A stretch of DNA of 55,735 nucleotides from Spirochaetia bacterium (GTDB taxonomy: Bacteria > Spirochaetota > Spirochaetia > Treponematales > Treponemataceae). Position numbers and translations under genes: made by a program. The DNA lies in NCBI GenBank assembly GCA_022773305.1, contig JALFAW010000088.1:1-55735 (forward strand), written 5' to 3'. Positions 8,461-17,230 of this stretch are shown in pieces (position 1 is the stretch's first letter; the number at the start of each line of letters is the position of its first letter). The notes beneath the pieces are model-generated. The model did not search any database. It had not been told where the DNA came from and was given only the letters and a program-made list of their open reading frames with translations.

Positions 8461-9189
8461 ATGACTTTAATTAATCTTACTCAAAATATCAGTTACATTC
8501 CTTCTTCCACGAAACCATTCTCCTGTGATGTTATTTTTATAAAAGGACAGAAATTTACGTGGATTTTTGACTGCGGTACAACAAAAGAAATTGCAGACGA
8601 AATCAACAGAATTCAAACACCAAAAAATATTGTGATTTCTCATTTTCACCCAGACCACATTTTGAATCTTGCACGCGTAAATTATGATAATCTTTATGTT
8701 TCAAAATATACAAAAAAATATACATTCAAAGGGACTGTATTAGAATCAGATTTTTTTACACAGGATTATTTAGAACAGACAATAACCACAAATCTACAAA
8801 ATACTAAAAATACACAGAGTTTACAAAATTCACTAGCCATTCAAAATGATGATAAAAATCAAATAAAAATATTTCATCTTCCTTCAAGTCATGCAAAAGG
8901 ATGCCTATGCCTTGCCTGCGGTGATTACTGTTTTATGGGTGACGGAACATACGCAAAAGAACTGATTGGAAATCACTATTACAACGCGCAGCTTCTTTTA
9001 CAAATGATAAATGTTATGGAAAAAATAGATGTAAAATATTTTTGCCTGAGTCATGACAAAAATTTCGTGCAAAACAAGGAAACTGTTCTCGCACTTTACA
9101 AAGATATTTATAAACGGCGACAGGAAGGAAATCCCAAAATCAGCGTAGAAGATTTTTTCAATGCCGATGGAACAGTCAAAACAGACTAA
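8461..9189 (+). CDS. Metallo-beta-lactamase fold hydrolase
   Basis: 242 residues with the metal-binding signature HFHPDH (HxHxDH) near residue 60, a second metal ligand region SSHAKGCLCL, the bridging Asp in FMGDGTY and a final histidine in CLSHD. These ligands are those of a dinuclear zinc hydrolase. Family members cleave thioesters, phosphodiesters, lactams and other substrates; nothing here fixes the substrate. The track starts at TTG (8455); ATG 8461 is preferred because it sits at the predicted transcription start. Transcribed divergently from flgB and convergently with cstA. Confidence 0.8.
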   Translation: MTLINLTQNISYIPSSTKPFSCDVIFIKGQKFTWIFDCGTTKEIADEINRIQTPKNIVISHFHPDHILNLARVNYDNLYVSKYTKKYTFKGTVLESDFFTQDYLEQTITTNLQNTKNTQSLQNSLAIQNDDKNQIKIFHLPSSHAKGCLCLACGDYCFMGDGTYAKELIGNHYYNAQLLLQMINVMEKIDVKYFCLSHDKNFVQNKETVLALYKDIYKRRQEGNPKISVEDFFNADGTVKTD

Positions 9190-9227
9190 TAATCAAAAAT
9201 GAAAAAAAATCACACAAAATAAAAAAA

Positions 9228-9308
9228 GGCAGACGCATTATAAATGCTTTTTCAAAAGGTAATCGCAAAAAACGAGCACATTTTTCAAAAGATTATAATG
9301 CATCTGCC
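9228..9308. mobile_element. Short inverted-repeat (MITE-like) element between convergent genes
   Basis: Ends are near-perfect inverted repeats: GGCAGACGCATTATAA (9228-9243) and TTATAATGCATCTGCC (9293-9308), 15 of 16 matching. Inside is a direct repeat TTTTTCAAAAG. The terminal motif resembles the 19-bp ends of the element at 52.0 kb (GGGCAAACGCATTATAAAA). It could equally act as a bidirectional terminator for the hydrolase and cstA. Confidence 0.5.
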
Positions 9309-9347
9309 ATATTAATCAAAACACAAAACAGGATAAAAACTTAAAAA

Positions 9348-11075
9348 TTATTTTGCTTTAGCCTGTTTTGCAAAAGTTTTAACACCTTCGATAACAAGAA
9401 TGATTGCAAGAACAGCCATACTTGCAGCAAAGAATAACTGGAACCAGTTACCCCAGAAGAAAGCTCCTTCAGCACCAGCAACCATCAGCTTAAGTTTTCC
9501 AACTACAGTAAGAACCAACTGAGTCAAAGTAGCAGCAAGCATAAATACCATTGGAATGTAGAACATCTTATTATTCTTTCCAACTTCGCCAAGCCATGCA
9601 GCAACAGCAAGAAGAGCAATACCTGCAAGCAACTGATTTGCAGCACCAAACAAAGACCAGATTGCAGAAAGTTTTAAGAATCCGAGAACAGAACCAATCA
9701 AAACCATAATTCCAGTTCCAAAAACAGGATTAGCCAAAACTTTTCGTACACCTTTTGCATCTTTCCAATCTTTTTCACCTTCTTTCAAGAAAAGTTCGCT
9801 GAACATAAAACGACTCAAACGAGTAGCCGAATCAAGAGAAGTCAAAGCAAAAACAGAAACAGCAAGAGTCAGCAAAGCACTGATGGTATTATAAATTCCG
9901 CTTCCTTCATTTCCAAACATAGTAGCAATACCTGCACCAAAAGCAGCAGAAGGAGAACCAAAACCTTTGTTAGTATATTTTGACCAAACCACTCCCACAG
10001 CAATCAAAGAAATAACACCCAAAGCAGATTCAATGAGCATAGAACCATAACCAATAGGTTTTGCATGAGCTTCAGAATCAAGCTGTTTAGAAGTAGTACC
10101 AGAAGCAATCAAAGAATGGAAACCAGAACATGCACCACAAGCAACTGTGATAAACAAAGTTGGGAACATAAAATTACCGTTTACTTTCCAGCCAGCAAAA
10201 GCAGGAATTTCAAATTTCACATTTCCTTTAAATGCAGAAAGAATAATTCCCACAATAGCAATCAACATCATAGCATACAAAAGGAAAGAAGAAAGATAAT
10301 CACGAGGCTGAAGCATAATCCATACAGGAATTAACGAAGCAATTGCAATGTAAAGTGCAACAAAAATAATCCAGCCAGTTCTGTTCATAACAAAACCTAC
10401 ATTCAATCCCAAAATTACAATAGCAACAATTCCCACAATTCCAATAATAGTAGCAGGCAAAACTTTAACTCCGCCTTTGTTAGTCATAATTCCATAACAA
10501 ATAGCAAGCACAATGAACAAAACAGAAATCATAGCTGTAGTCTGATTATTAGTAGGATTTGTAGTAAAACCAAACGCTTTTCCAGATGCATCAATCTGTT
10601 CAGCAGTAGTAAAGAAAGTACCAGCAACAACATTTACAAACGAAGCAATTACAAGAATCAAAACAAGAAGTGCAAAAATTATAAAAAGCTTCTTTGATTT
10701 AGAACCCATCGAATCTTTAATGATTTCACCAACAGATTTTCCGTCATGGCGAATAGAAGCAAAAAGAGAACCAAAATCCTGCAAACCACCAAAGAAAATA
10801 CCACCAATAACACACCACAAGAAAACAGGAACCCAACCAAAAACAGCGGCCTGAATAGGACCATTAATCGGACCAGCACCAGCAATAGATGAAAAGTGAT
10901 GTCCCATCAAAACAGCTGGTTTAGCTTCTACATAATCCACACCATCAGGCATAGTTTTTGCCGGAGTCTTTTTTGCAGGGTCAATACCCCACTGTTTTGC
11001 AAGATATGAACCATAAAAAACATATCCGGCAAAAAGCAAAACGATTGCAGCAAGAATAATCAATAATGCTGTCAT
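9348..11075 (-). CDS. cstA: Carbon starvation protein A, CstA-type transporter
   Basis: 575 residues, about 15 hydrophobic segments, with family landmarks: DGVDYVEAKPAVLMGHHFSS near residue 45, AGAGPINGPIQAA, and CGACSGFHSLIASGTTSKQL in the middle. CstA/BtsT-type proteins are inner-membrane transporters linked to peptide or pyruvate uptake. This is the shorter Gram-positive/anaerobe form (E. coli CstA is about 700). The start has AGGGGG upstream. The gene upstream on the same strand encodes a 162-residue soluble protein, possibly cotranscribed across a hairpin-rich spacer. Substrate is not determinable here. Confidence 0.9.
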   Translation of the reverse strand: MTALLIILAAIVLLFAGYVFYGSYLAKQWGIDPAKKTPAKTMPDGVDYVEAKPAVLMGHHFSSIAGAGPINGPIQAAVFGWVPVFLWCVIGGIFFGGLQDFGSLFASIRHDGKSVGEIIKDSMGSKSKKLFIIFALLVLILVIASFVNVVAGTFFTTAEQIDASGKAFGFTTNPTNNQTTAMISVLFIVLAICYGIMTNKGGVKVLPATIIGIVGIVAIVILGLNVGFVMNRTGWIIFVALYIAIASLIPVWIMLQPRDYLSSFLLYAMMLIAIVGIILSAFKGNVKFEIPAFAGWKVNGNFMFPTLFITVACGACSGFHSLIASGTTSKQLDSEAHAKPIGYGSMLIESALGVISLIAVGVVWSKYTNKGFGSPSAAFGAGIATMFGNEGSGIYNTISALLTLAVSVFALTSLDSATRLSRFMFSELFLKEGEKDWKDAKGVRKVLANPVFGTGIMVLIGSVLGFLKLSAIWSLFGAANQLLAGIALLAVAAWLGEVGKNNKMFYIPMVFMLAATLTQLVLTVVGKLKLMVAGAEGAFFWGNWFQLFFAASMAVLAIILVIEGVKTFAKQAKAK

Positions 11076-11118
11076 TTCATTTTCCCCCTTTGGAAAATTA
11101 AAAAAAAATTTATAAATT

Positions 11119-11223
11119 CTGCCGTGCCCCCTTACGGGGTCGCTATGTCCGCACTTCGCCGACTAACCGCGGCTCATCCGTCTAAAAGACGGACTGCTTC
11201 GCAGGTGCTCCCAGCGCTCACGG
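11119..11223. repeat. GC-rich hairpin cluster related to the mosaic repeats
   Basis: Between cstA and the 162-residue gene, a GC-rich island in an AT-rich spacer contains small hairpins: CCCC/GGGG (11127-11138), CCGTCT-AAA-AGACGG (11178-11192) and CTGC-TTC-GCAG (11194-11204). The last, and the adjoining string GCTCATCCG, also occur in mosaic copy R3, but the conserved head and tail are absent. It looks like shuffled modules of the same family. Confidence 0.6.
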
Positions 11224-11257
11224 AAAATTACAAAAAAAACAAAAACTTCCAAAAAAC

Positions 11258-11746
11258 TCAAATTTTTTGAATCATTTTTTTAAGTTCACTACCAAGTCTG
11301 TTACAAAAAACCATTCCAGAAGCTAAATCCTTTACAGCAAGTTTAAAATTGCTCCACCCGTAAAGCCCAAGCTTGTAAGAAACAGAATATTTAATTTTTC
11401 TGACATTTTTTTTCACATCATCACAAAGACTGTCAGCAATAACAATCAAAGTAACATCAGAATTCTTATGCCCATAATACGGCACAATTTTTGAACATCC
11501 ATATTTCCACGCATCATCTGCAAGATTTTTTAACTGTTCAAGACTCAAATCATTTTCAAGTTTAAAAAAAACAAATTCATTTGAATCAATGCTTGCAATT
11601 TTTGCTGCTTTCACAAGAATATACTGTTCACCATGCATCACAAATTCTGCTTCCGCATCAAACGGTTTTTGAATATTTTCTTTTTTAATAGAATAGTAAC
11701 GCTCATAAGCTTGTAAAAGCTTTTCCAAAAAAACAGATTTTTCCAT
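11258..11746 (-). CDS. Uncharacterised 162-residue protein upstream of cstA
   Basis: A soluble alpha/beta protein with no signal peptide or membrane segment. Notable stretches are AEFVMHGEQYILVKAAKIA, a YGHKN segment, VTLIVIADSLCDDVKKNVRK and SYKLGLYGWSNFKLAVKDLASG. I recall similar proteins encoded next to cstA in other anaerobes, but could not check this, so a role in regulating or assisting CstA is only a suggestion from position. No clear Shine-Dalgarno sequence precedes the ATG. Coding looks real: composition matches its neighbours and the C-terminus is well formed. Confidence 0.7.
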   Translation of the reverse strand: MEKSVFLEKLLQAYERYYSIKKENIQKPFDAEAEFVMHGEQYILVKAAKIASIDSNEFVFFKLENDLSLEQLKNLADDAWKYGCSKIVPYYGHKNSDVTLIVIADSLCDDVKKNVRKIKYSVSYKLGLYGWSNFKLAVKDLASGMVFCNRLGSELKKMIQKI

Positions 11747-11875
11747 AACAAATCTTCAAATCATTATTCAAATTCTAAAGTACATTTTATCATTAATAAT
11801 TTTTAAAATCAATAAATTTATTTAAATATACTTAAGTAAAACAAGAAAAACGCATAATAAAAAAAATGGCTATAG

Positions 11876-12154
11876 CTAATAATCCATAATTCTATCCTCA
11901 GAGATGCCTTTAGATACAAGGTATTTCTGAACAAACTTTGAATTTAAGTCCTTACGAATAGTGAAAATTCCAATGTTTGTATTTTTTAATAGTTCTGCAG
12001 CCTTTGAAATAGAAACTACCCAGTTATTATCATTCGCATAATTATAGTCGCTTGAACCTATTTTGACTAATCTAGGACTACCTTCACGTTTTTCAGTTCC
12101 AAAACCTTCCATGTCAAAAGCGTATTCTTTTTCAAGTTCATTTATGTCAATCAT
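11876..12154 (-). CDS. Small uncharacterised protein, 92 residues
   Basis: The track starts at TTG, but the ATG at 12154 preceded by GGAGGCAAGT is the clear start and gives 92 residues. The sequence is hydrophilic with alternating strands and helices (WVVSISKAAELLKNTNIGIF, KFVQKYLVSKGISEDRI). No family recognised and no catalytic motif visible. It stands alone between hslU and the cstA pair, with a repeat-like hairpin region upstream. Confidence 0.6.
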   Translation of the reverse strand: MIDINELEKEYAFDMEGFGTEKREGSPRLVKIGSSDYNYANDNNWVVSISKAAELLKNTNIGIFTIRKDLNSKFVQKYLVSKGISEDRIMDY

Positions 12155-12240
12155 ACTTGCCTCCAATCTTTTCCAATTTAAATATTATAACTTATCCCAC
12201 TTTTACCATGTAAATCTTCCAAAAAAGATTCTGCCACCAC

Positions 12241-12380
12241 TATTTACGGACATAGCCAAAAAAATTACAGAAAAGTTAGTTTCAGGGAGTGAGGCACAAG
12301 GAAAAAAGACTTTTTTTTGGGGGCATAAAAACTATTATAATGCCGCTATGCTTTTTGGCATAAACGGCAGTTATAAAAGC
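12241..12380. repeat. Hairpin-bearing repeat shared with the 52-kb region
   Basis: Contains GGGAGTGAGGCACAAGG, then a run AAAAAAGACTTTTTTTTGGGG, then ACTATTATAATGCCGCT, all with close counterparts at 52.14-52.24 kb. The 3' part forms a broken inverted repeat: TTATAA-TGCCG-ATGC facing GCAT-CGGCA-TTATAA (12335-12376). No gene is visible in 12155-12410. Confidence 0.55.
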
Positions 12381-12410
12381 TTGATTTAAAAATTTATAAT
12401 TTTTTGATGG

Positions 12411-13946
12411 TTACAGAATATATCTTGATAAATCTTCATTCTGTACAATATCACCAAGTTTGCTGTCAACATAAGCTGAATCAATAACAATTGTTTCACC
12501 TTTATGTTCATCAGCATCAAAGTTGATATCCGACAAAACTTTTTCCATAATTGTGTGAAGACGACGGGCACCAATATTTTCAGATTTGGAATTCACATCT
12601 TCTGCTACAAAACTAATTCTATCCAAAGCATCTTCCGCAAATTCAAGTTTTACACCTTCTGTTTCCAAAAGCGCTGTATATTGCATTATCAGAGAATTTT
12701 TTGGTTCTTTTAAAATTCGTTTAAAATCTTCTTTATGCAAAGAATCAAGTTCAACTCGCAATGGGAAACGTCCCTGAAGTTCTGGAATCAAATCACTTGG
12801 AGCAGCCACACTGAAAGCACCCGCAGCAATAAACAAAATATGAGTTGTATCAACAACCCCAAATTTTGTATTCACGTTACTTCCTTCAACAATCGGCAGA
12901 ATATCACGTTGAACACCTTCGCGACTTACATCCTGTCCGTGACTTTCACCGTGAACGGCAATTTTATCAATTTCGTCAATAAAAATAATTCCGCTTTGCT
13001 CAACACGACGTTTTGCTTCGTCAGCAACTTTATCATGATCAACCATGCTGTCCAATACTTCTGCTGTCAGAATCTTTCGAGCTTCTTTTATTGTTACAGA
13101 ACGCTTCTTTTCACGTCCACCACCATTCATCATATTTAAAATGCCCTGCATGCTGTTTTGTAAATCATCAATACTTCCGCCTGCAATTATTTCCATATTC
13201 GGCATTTGAGACTGACGGCGAACCATCATATCAACTTCACGCTCTTCGAGTTTTCCTTCGCGTAACATCTGACGGAATTTTTCACGAGTATGATTATCTT
13301 TGTCAGTTTGTGCGTTTTCGTCTTTTGCTTCTTCAGTTTGATTATTCTGAATATTTTCATTTGCAGTATTTTCTGACAGTTTCTGGATTTCAGATTCCAT
13401 TTCCTGTGCAACTTTGTTCAAGTCAATAGTAATCTCAGTTCCTGAAGTCTGTGTCAAAAATCCCAAAGGAGCTTTCTGGTCAGAATTATTGTTCTTTTCA
13501 TCTTTTTTGGATTTCTTTTTTCCAGTTCCAGGTAAAAGTAAATCAAGAAGTTTTTCTTCTACAATTGAAACAGATTTTTCTTTTAAAGATTCTTCCATTT
13601 CAGCCTTTACGTCATTGTAACCTACAGCCATAAGATCGCGAACCATACTTTCTACATCACGACCAACATATCCTACTTCTGTATATTTTGTGGCTTCCAC
13701 TTTCAAAAAAGGAGCACCGCACAGTTTTGCAAGACGACGTGCAATTTCTGTTTTACCACATCCTGTCGAACCAATCATCAAAATATTTTTTGGTGCAACT
13801 TCATCACGAATATCTTCAGGCAGTTTTAATCTTCTGACTCTGTTTCTAAGTGCAACTGCTACCGCCCTTTTTGCTTTATCCTGACCAATAATATAACTGT
13901 CAAGTTTCTCCACAATCTGTTTTGGTGTGAGTTCAATGTTTTCCAT
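12411..13946 (-). CDS. hslU: ATP-dependent protease ATPase subunit HslU
   Basis: AAA+ unfoldase of the HslUV (ClpYQ) protease. The start is the ATG before ENIELTPKQIVEKLD, 12 codons inside the track ORF, giving 511 residues. Walker A is GSTGCGKTE, Walker B IIFIDEIDKIA, the pore motif GYVGRDV, and the C-terminus EDLSRYIL matches the tail that inserts into HslV. It is longer than E. coli HslU (443) because the I domain carries an extra acidic and Asn/Gln-rich stretch (around residues 155-240). It lies just after hslV, 13 bp apart. Confidence 0.97.
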   Translation of the reverse strand: MENIELTPKQIVEKLDSYIIGQDKAKRAVAVALRNRVRRLKLPEDIRDEVAPKNILMIGSTGCGKTEIARRLAKLCGAPFLKVEATKYTEVGYVGRDVESMVRDLMAVGYNDVKAEMEESLKEKSVSIVEEKLLDLLLPGTGKKKSKKDEKNNNSDQKAPLGFLTQTSGTEITIDLNKVAQEMESEIQKLSENTANENIQNNQTEEAKDENAQTDKDNHTREKFRQMLREGKLEEREVDMMVRRQSQMPNMEIIAGGSIDDLQNSMQGILNMMNGGGREKKRSVTIKEARKILTAEVLDSMVDHDKVADEAKRRVEQSGIIFIDEIDKIAVHGESHGQDVSREGVQRDILPIVEGSNVNTKFGVVDTTHILFIAAGAFSVAAPSDLIPELQGRFPLRVELDSLHKEDFKRILKEPKNSLIMQYTALLETEGVKLEFAEDALDRISFVAEDVNSKSENIGARRLHTIMEKVLSDINFDADEHKGETIVIDSAYVDSKLGDIVQNEDLSRYIL

Positions 13947-13959
13947 AAATCTAAAATCC

Positions 13960-14508
13960 TTAATTATTTTCCAAAGTTTCAATTGTTAAGTTTTGATTTG
14001 TATAAATACAAATGCTGCCTGCAATTTTAAGAGAACGTTCTGCAATTTCTTTTGCTGATAAATCAGATGAATCAAGATAAGCAAGTGCAGCAGAATAAGC
14101 GTAATTACCGCCAGAACCAATTGCAATTGCATCATTTTCAGGTTCAATTACATTTCCATCCCCACTAATCAAAAGAATGCGGTTTTTATCAGCTACAAGA
14201 AGCATTGCCTCAAGTTTTTGAAGGCTTCTGTCAGTTCTCCAGGCTTTTGCCAGTTCAACGGCAGCTCTCATAATATCACCATTATATTCTTTTACCTTTG
14301 TTTCAAATCTGTCCAAAAGTGTAAAAGCATCAGCAACAGAACCTGCAAATCCTGTCAAAATCTTTCCATCATAAATTTTTCTAACTTTTCTGGAATTTCC
14401 TTTGCAGACAGTTTCACCCATTGTACACTGTCCGTCTCCTGCCATAGCAACCTGACCGTTTCTTTTTACGGCAAGAATTGTAGTACTTCGAATTTTTGTT
14501 TTTCCCAT
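13960..14508 (-). CDS. hslV: ATP-dependent protease proteolytic subunit HslV
   Basis: Threonine peptidase of the HslUV complex, a bacterial relative of proteasome beta subunits. The motif [20 protein letters not shown] places the catalytic threonine at residue 9, so an 8-residue propeptide (MGKTKIRS) must be removed; other species carry only Met or a similar short leader. The conserved [18 protein letters not shown] segment is present. 182 residues is normal. AGGAA precedes the ATG. Confidence 0.97.
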   Translation of the reverse strand: MGKTKIRSTTILAVKRNGQVAMAGDGQCTMGETVCKGNSRKVRKIYDGKILTGFAGSVADAFTLLDRFETKVKEYNGDIMRAAVELAKAWRTDRSLQKLEAMLLVADKNRILLISGDGNVIEPENDAIAIGSGGNYAYSAALAYLDSSDLSAKEIAERSLKIAGSICIYTNQNLTIETLENN

Positions 14509-14549
14509 TTTATTTCCTTTTATATATCAATTCTAAAATTTTCAAAAAA

Positions 14550-14662
14550 ATACGTCTGACTCACAATACGTCGAGTCAAGGCACGCTAACGCTTAAAGCC
14601 TTAACTTCGCCGTTTTGAGGGGTTGTACAACCACCTCAATCAGAAAGAATTCAGACTTATTC
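14550..14662. repeat. Tandem hairpin region between xerC and hslV
   Basis: Several small inverted repeats in a GC-richer island: TGACTC/GAGTCA (about 14555-14576), AAGGC/GCCTT, and TGAGG-GG-TTGTACAA-CCA-CCTCA (about 14615-14638), with outer GTCTGA/TCAGA pairs. Sequence differs from the main mosaic family but the style (stacked short stems between same-strand genes) is the same. No ORF of note in 14509-14726. Confidence 0.5.
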
Positions 14663-14726
14663 TTATAAGTATAATAAAAAATTCACGCTACTGACAATAT
14701 TTTTTTTATTATTTATAAACAGTTTT

Positions 14727-15647
14727 TTACCTTTTTTTTTCACCATTTGCACCGTGAGGATGGGCTTTATTGTAAATATCAATAAGTTTTTCTGTTGTCA
14801 CATGAGTATAACGCTGTGTTGTACTTATAGAACTGTGACCGAGCATTTCCTGAACAATTCTCACGTCTGCTCCGTTACCAATCATTGTTGTCGCAAAAGT
14901 ATGACGGAAAGCATGCGGATTTACATGATGATTTGTTCCTTCTTTACCAGAATATTTTGTGATTATAAACCTTACTCCATTAACAGACAACGGCAATCCG
15001 CGTTGATTAATAAAAAGCTTGTCAGATGGATTTTCAATTCCCTTATCTAAAATCATTTTTTTTCTGTCTTCCAAATAAACTTTCAATGCGTTTCTAGATT
15101 CAGATGCAAAATATACGCGCCGCTGTTTATTTCCCTTTCCAGTAACTATTGCCGAATGATAATCATCCAGAAAATCACTCAGTTTCAGATTTGTAATTTC
15201 ACTGATTCGACAACCAGAAGAATAAAGCATTGTCATAATTGCGTAATCTCTATTTTTCCACAAAAGTTCATTTTCTATCGGCTGATGACATAAATCATCA
15301 ACTTCAGCCTGCGTCATAAAGTTCGGCATGCGTTTAGGATTTTTTACCGTTTTTAGTTCAAGTGCTGGATTTTTTTGTATGTATTGATAGCGTAATCCAA
15401 ATGAAAAAAGTGTTCTTACCGCTGAAATAAATCTGTTTATGCTTGCAGCTGCTTTTTTTTGCCTGGAAAGTTGTCCAATGCATAAAAGCAAGTTCTCTTT
15501 TGTGACTGATGAAATTTCTATTTCTGGTGATAAAAAATGTTGCAGTAATGACAAATCATTTTTATATCCAATCACTGTGTTTTCAGAAAGACCTCTTACA
15601 GCCGAAAGATAATTTAAAAACTCCTCTACAAAATCCTTTAACTTCAT
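14727..15647 (-). CDS. xerC: Tyrosine recombinase XerC
   Basis: 306 residues with all catalytic residues of the family: Arg147 (SSGCRISEI), Lys171 (GKGNKQR), His245 and Arg248 (HAFRHTFA), His271 (GHSSIS) and nucleophile Tyr280 (RYTHVT). An N-terminal SAM-like core-binding domain precedes the catalytic domain. XerC and XerD together resolve chromosome dimers at dif during division; a second Xer lies at 21402-22301. The assignment to XerC rather than XerD follows gene order and is less certain than the family. It has its own leaderless-type promoter. Confidence 0.88.
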   Translation of the reverse strand: MKLKDFVEEFLNYLSAVRGLSENTVIGYKNDLSLLQHFLSPEIEISSVTKENLLLCIGQLSRQKKAAASINRFISAVRTLFSFGLRYQYIQKNPALELKTVKNPKRMPNFMTQAEVDDLCHQPIENELLWKNRDYAIMTMLYSSGCRISEITNLKLSDFLDDYHSAIVTGKGNKQRRVYFASESRNALKVYLEDRKKMILDKGIENPSDKLFINQRGLPLSVNGVRFIITKYSGKEGTNHHVNPHAFRHTFATTMIGNGADVRIVQEMLGHSSISTTQRYTHVTTEKLIDIYNKAHPHGANGEKKR

Positions 15648-15654
15648 ACTTTTG

Positions 15655-15660
15655 ATTATC
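15655..15660 (-). promoter_or_regulatory. -10 element of xerC, leaderless type
   Basis: GATAAT on the minus strand ends 7 nt before the xerC ATG with no Shine-Dalgarno sequence between. The 15 bases ATAATCAAAAGTATG are identical at deoD. The -35 region is weak (TTCTAT at 17 bp). Confidence 0.5.
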
Positions 15661-15715
15661 GGAAACAGATTCTGAAAATAGAATAAATCTTTTCGAAATT
15701 GTGAATTCTAAAAAA

Positions 15716-17224
<1,509 letters not shown>

Positions 17225-17230
17225 TTAATA

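Noticed and set aside
12063-12389. 108-residue plus-strand ORF
   Set aside because: Antisense to the 92-residue gene and running through a hairpin repeat; low-complexity composition and no ribosome-binding site.
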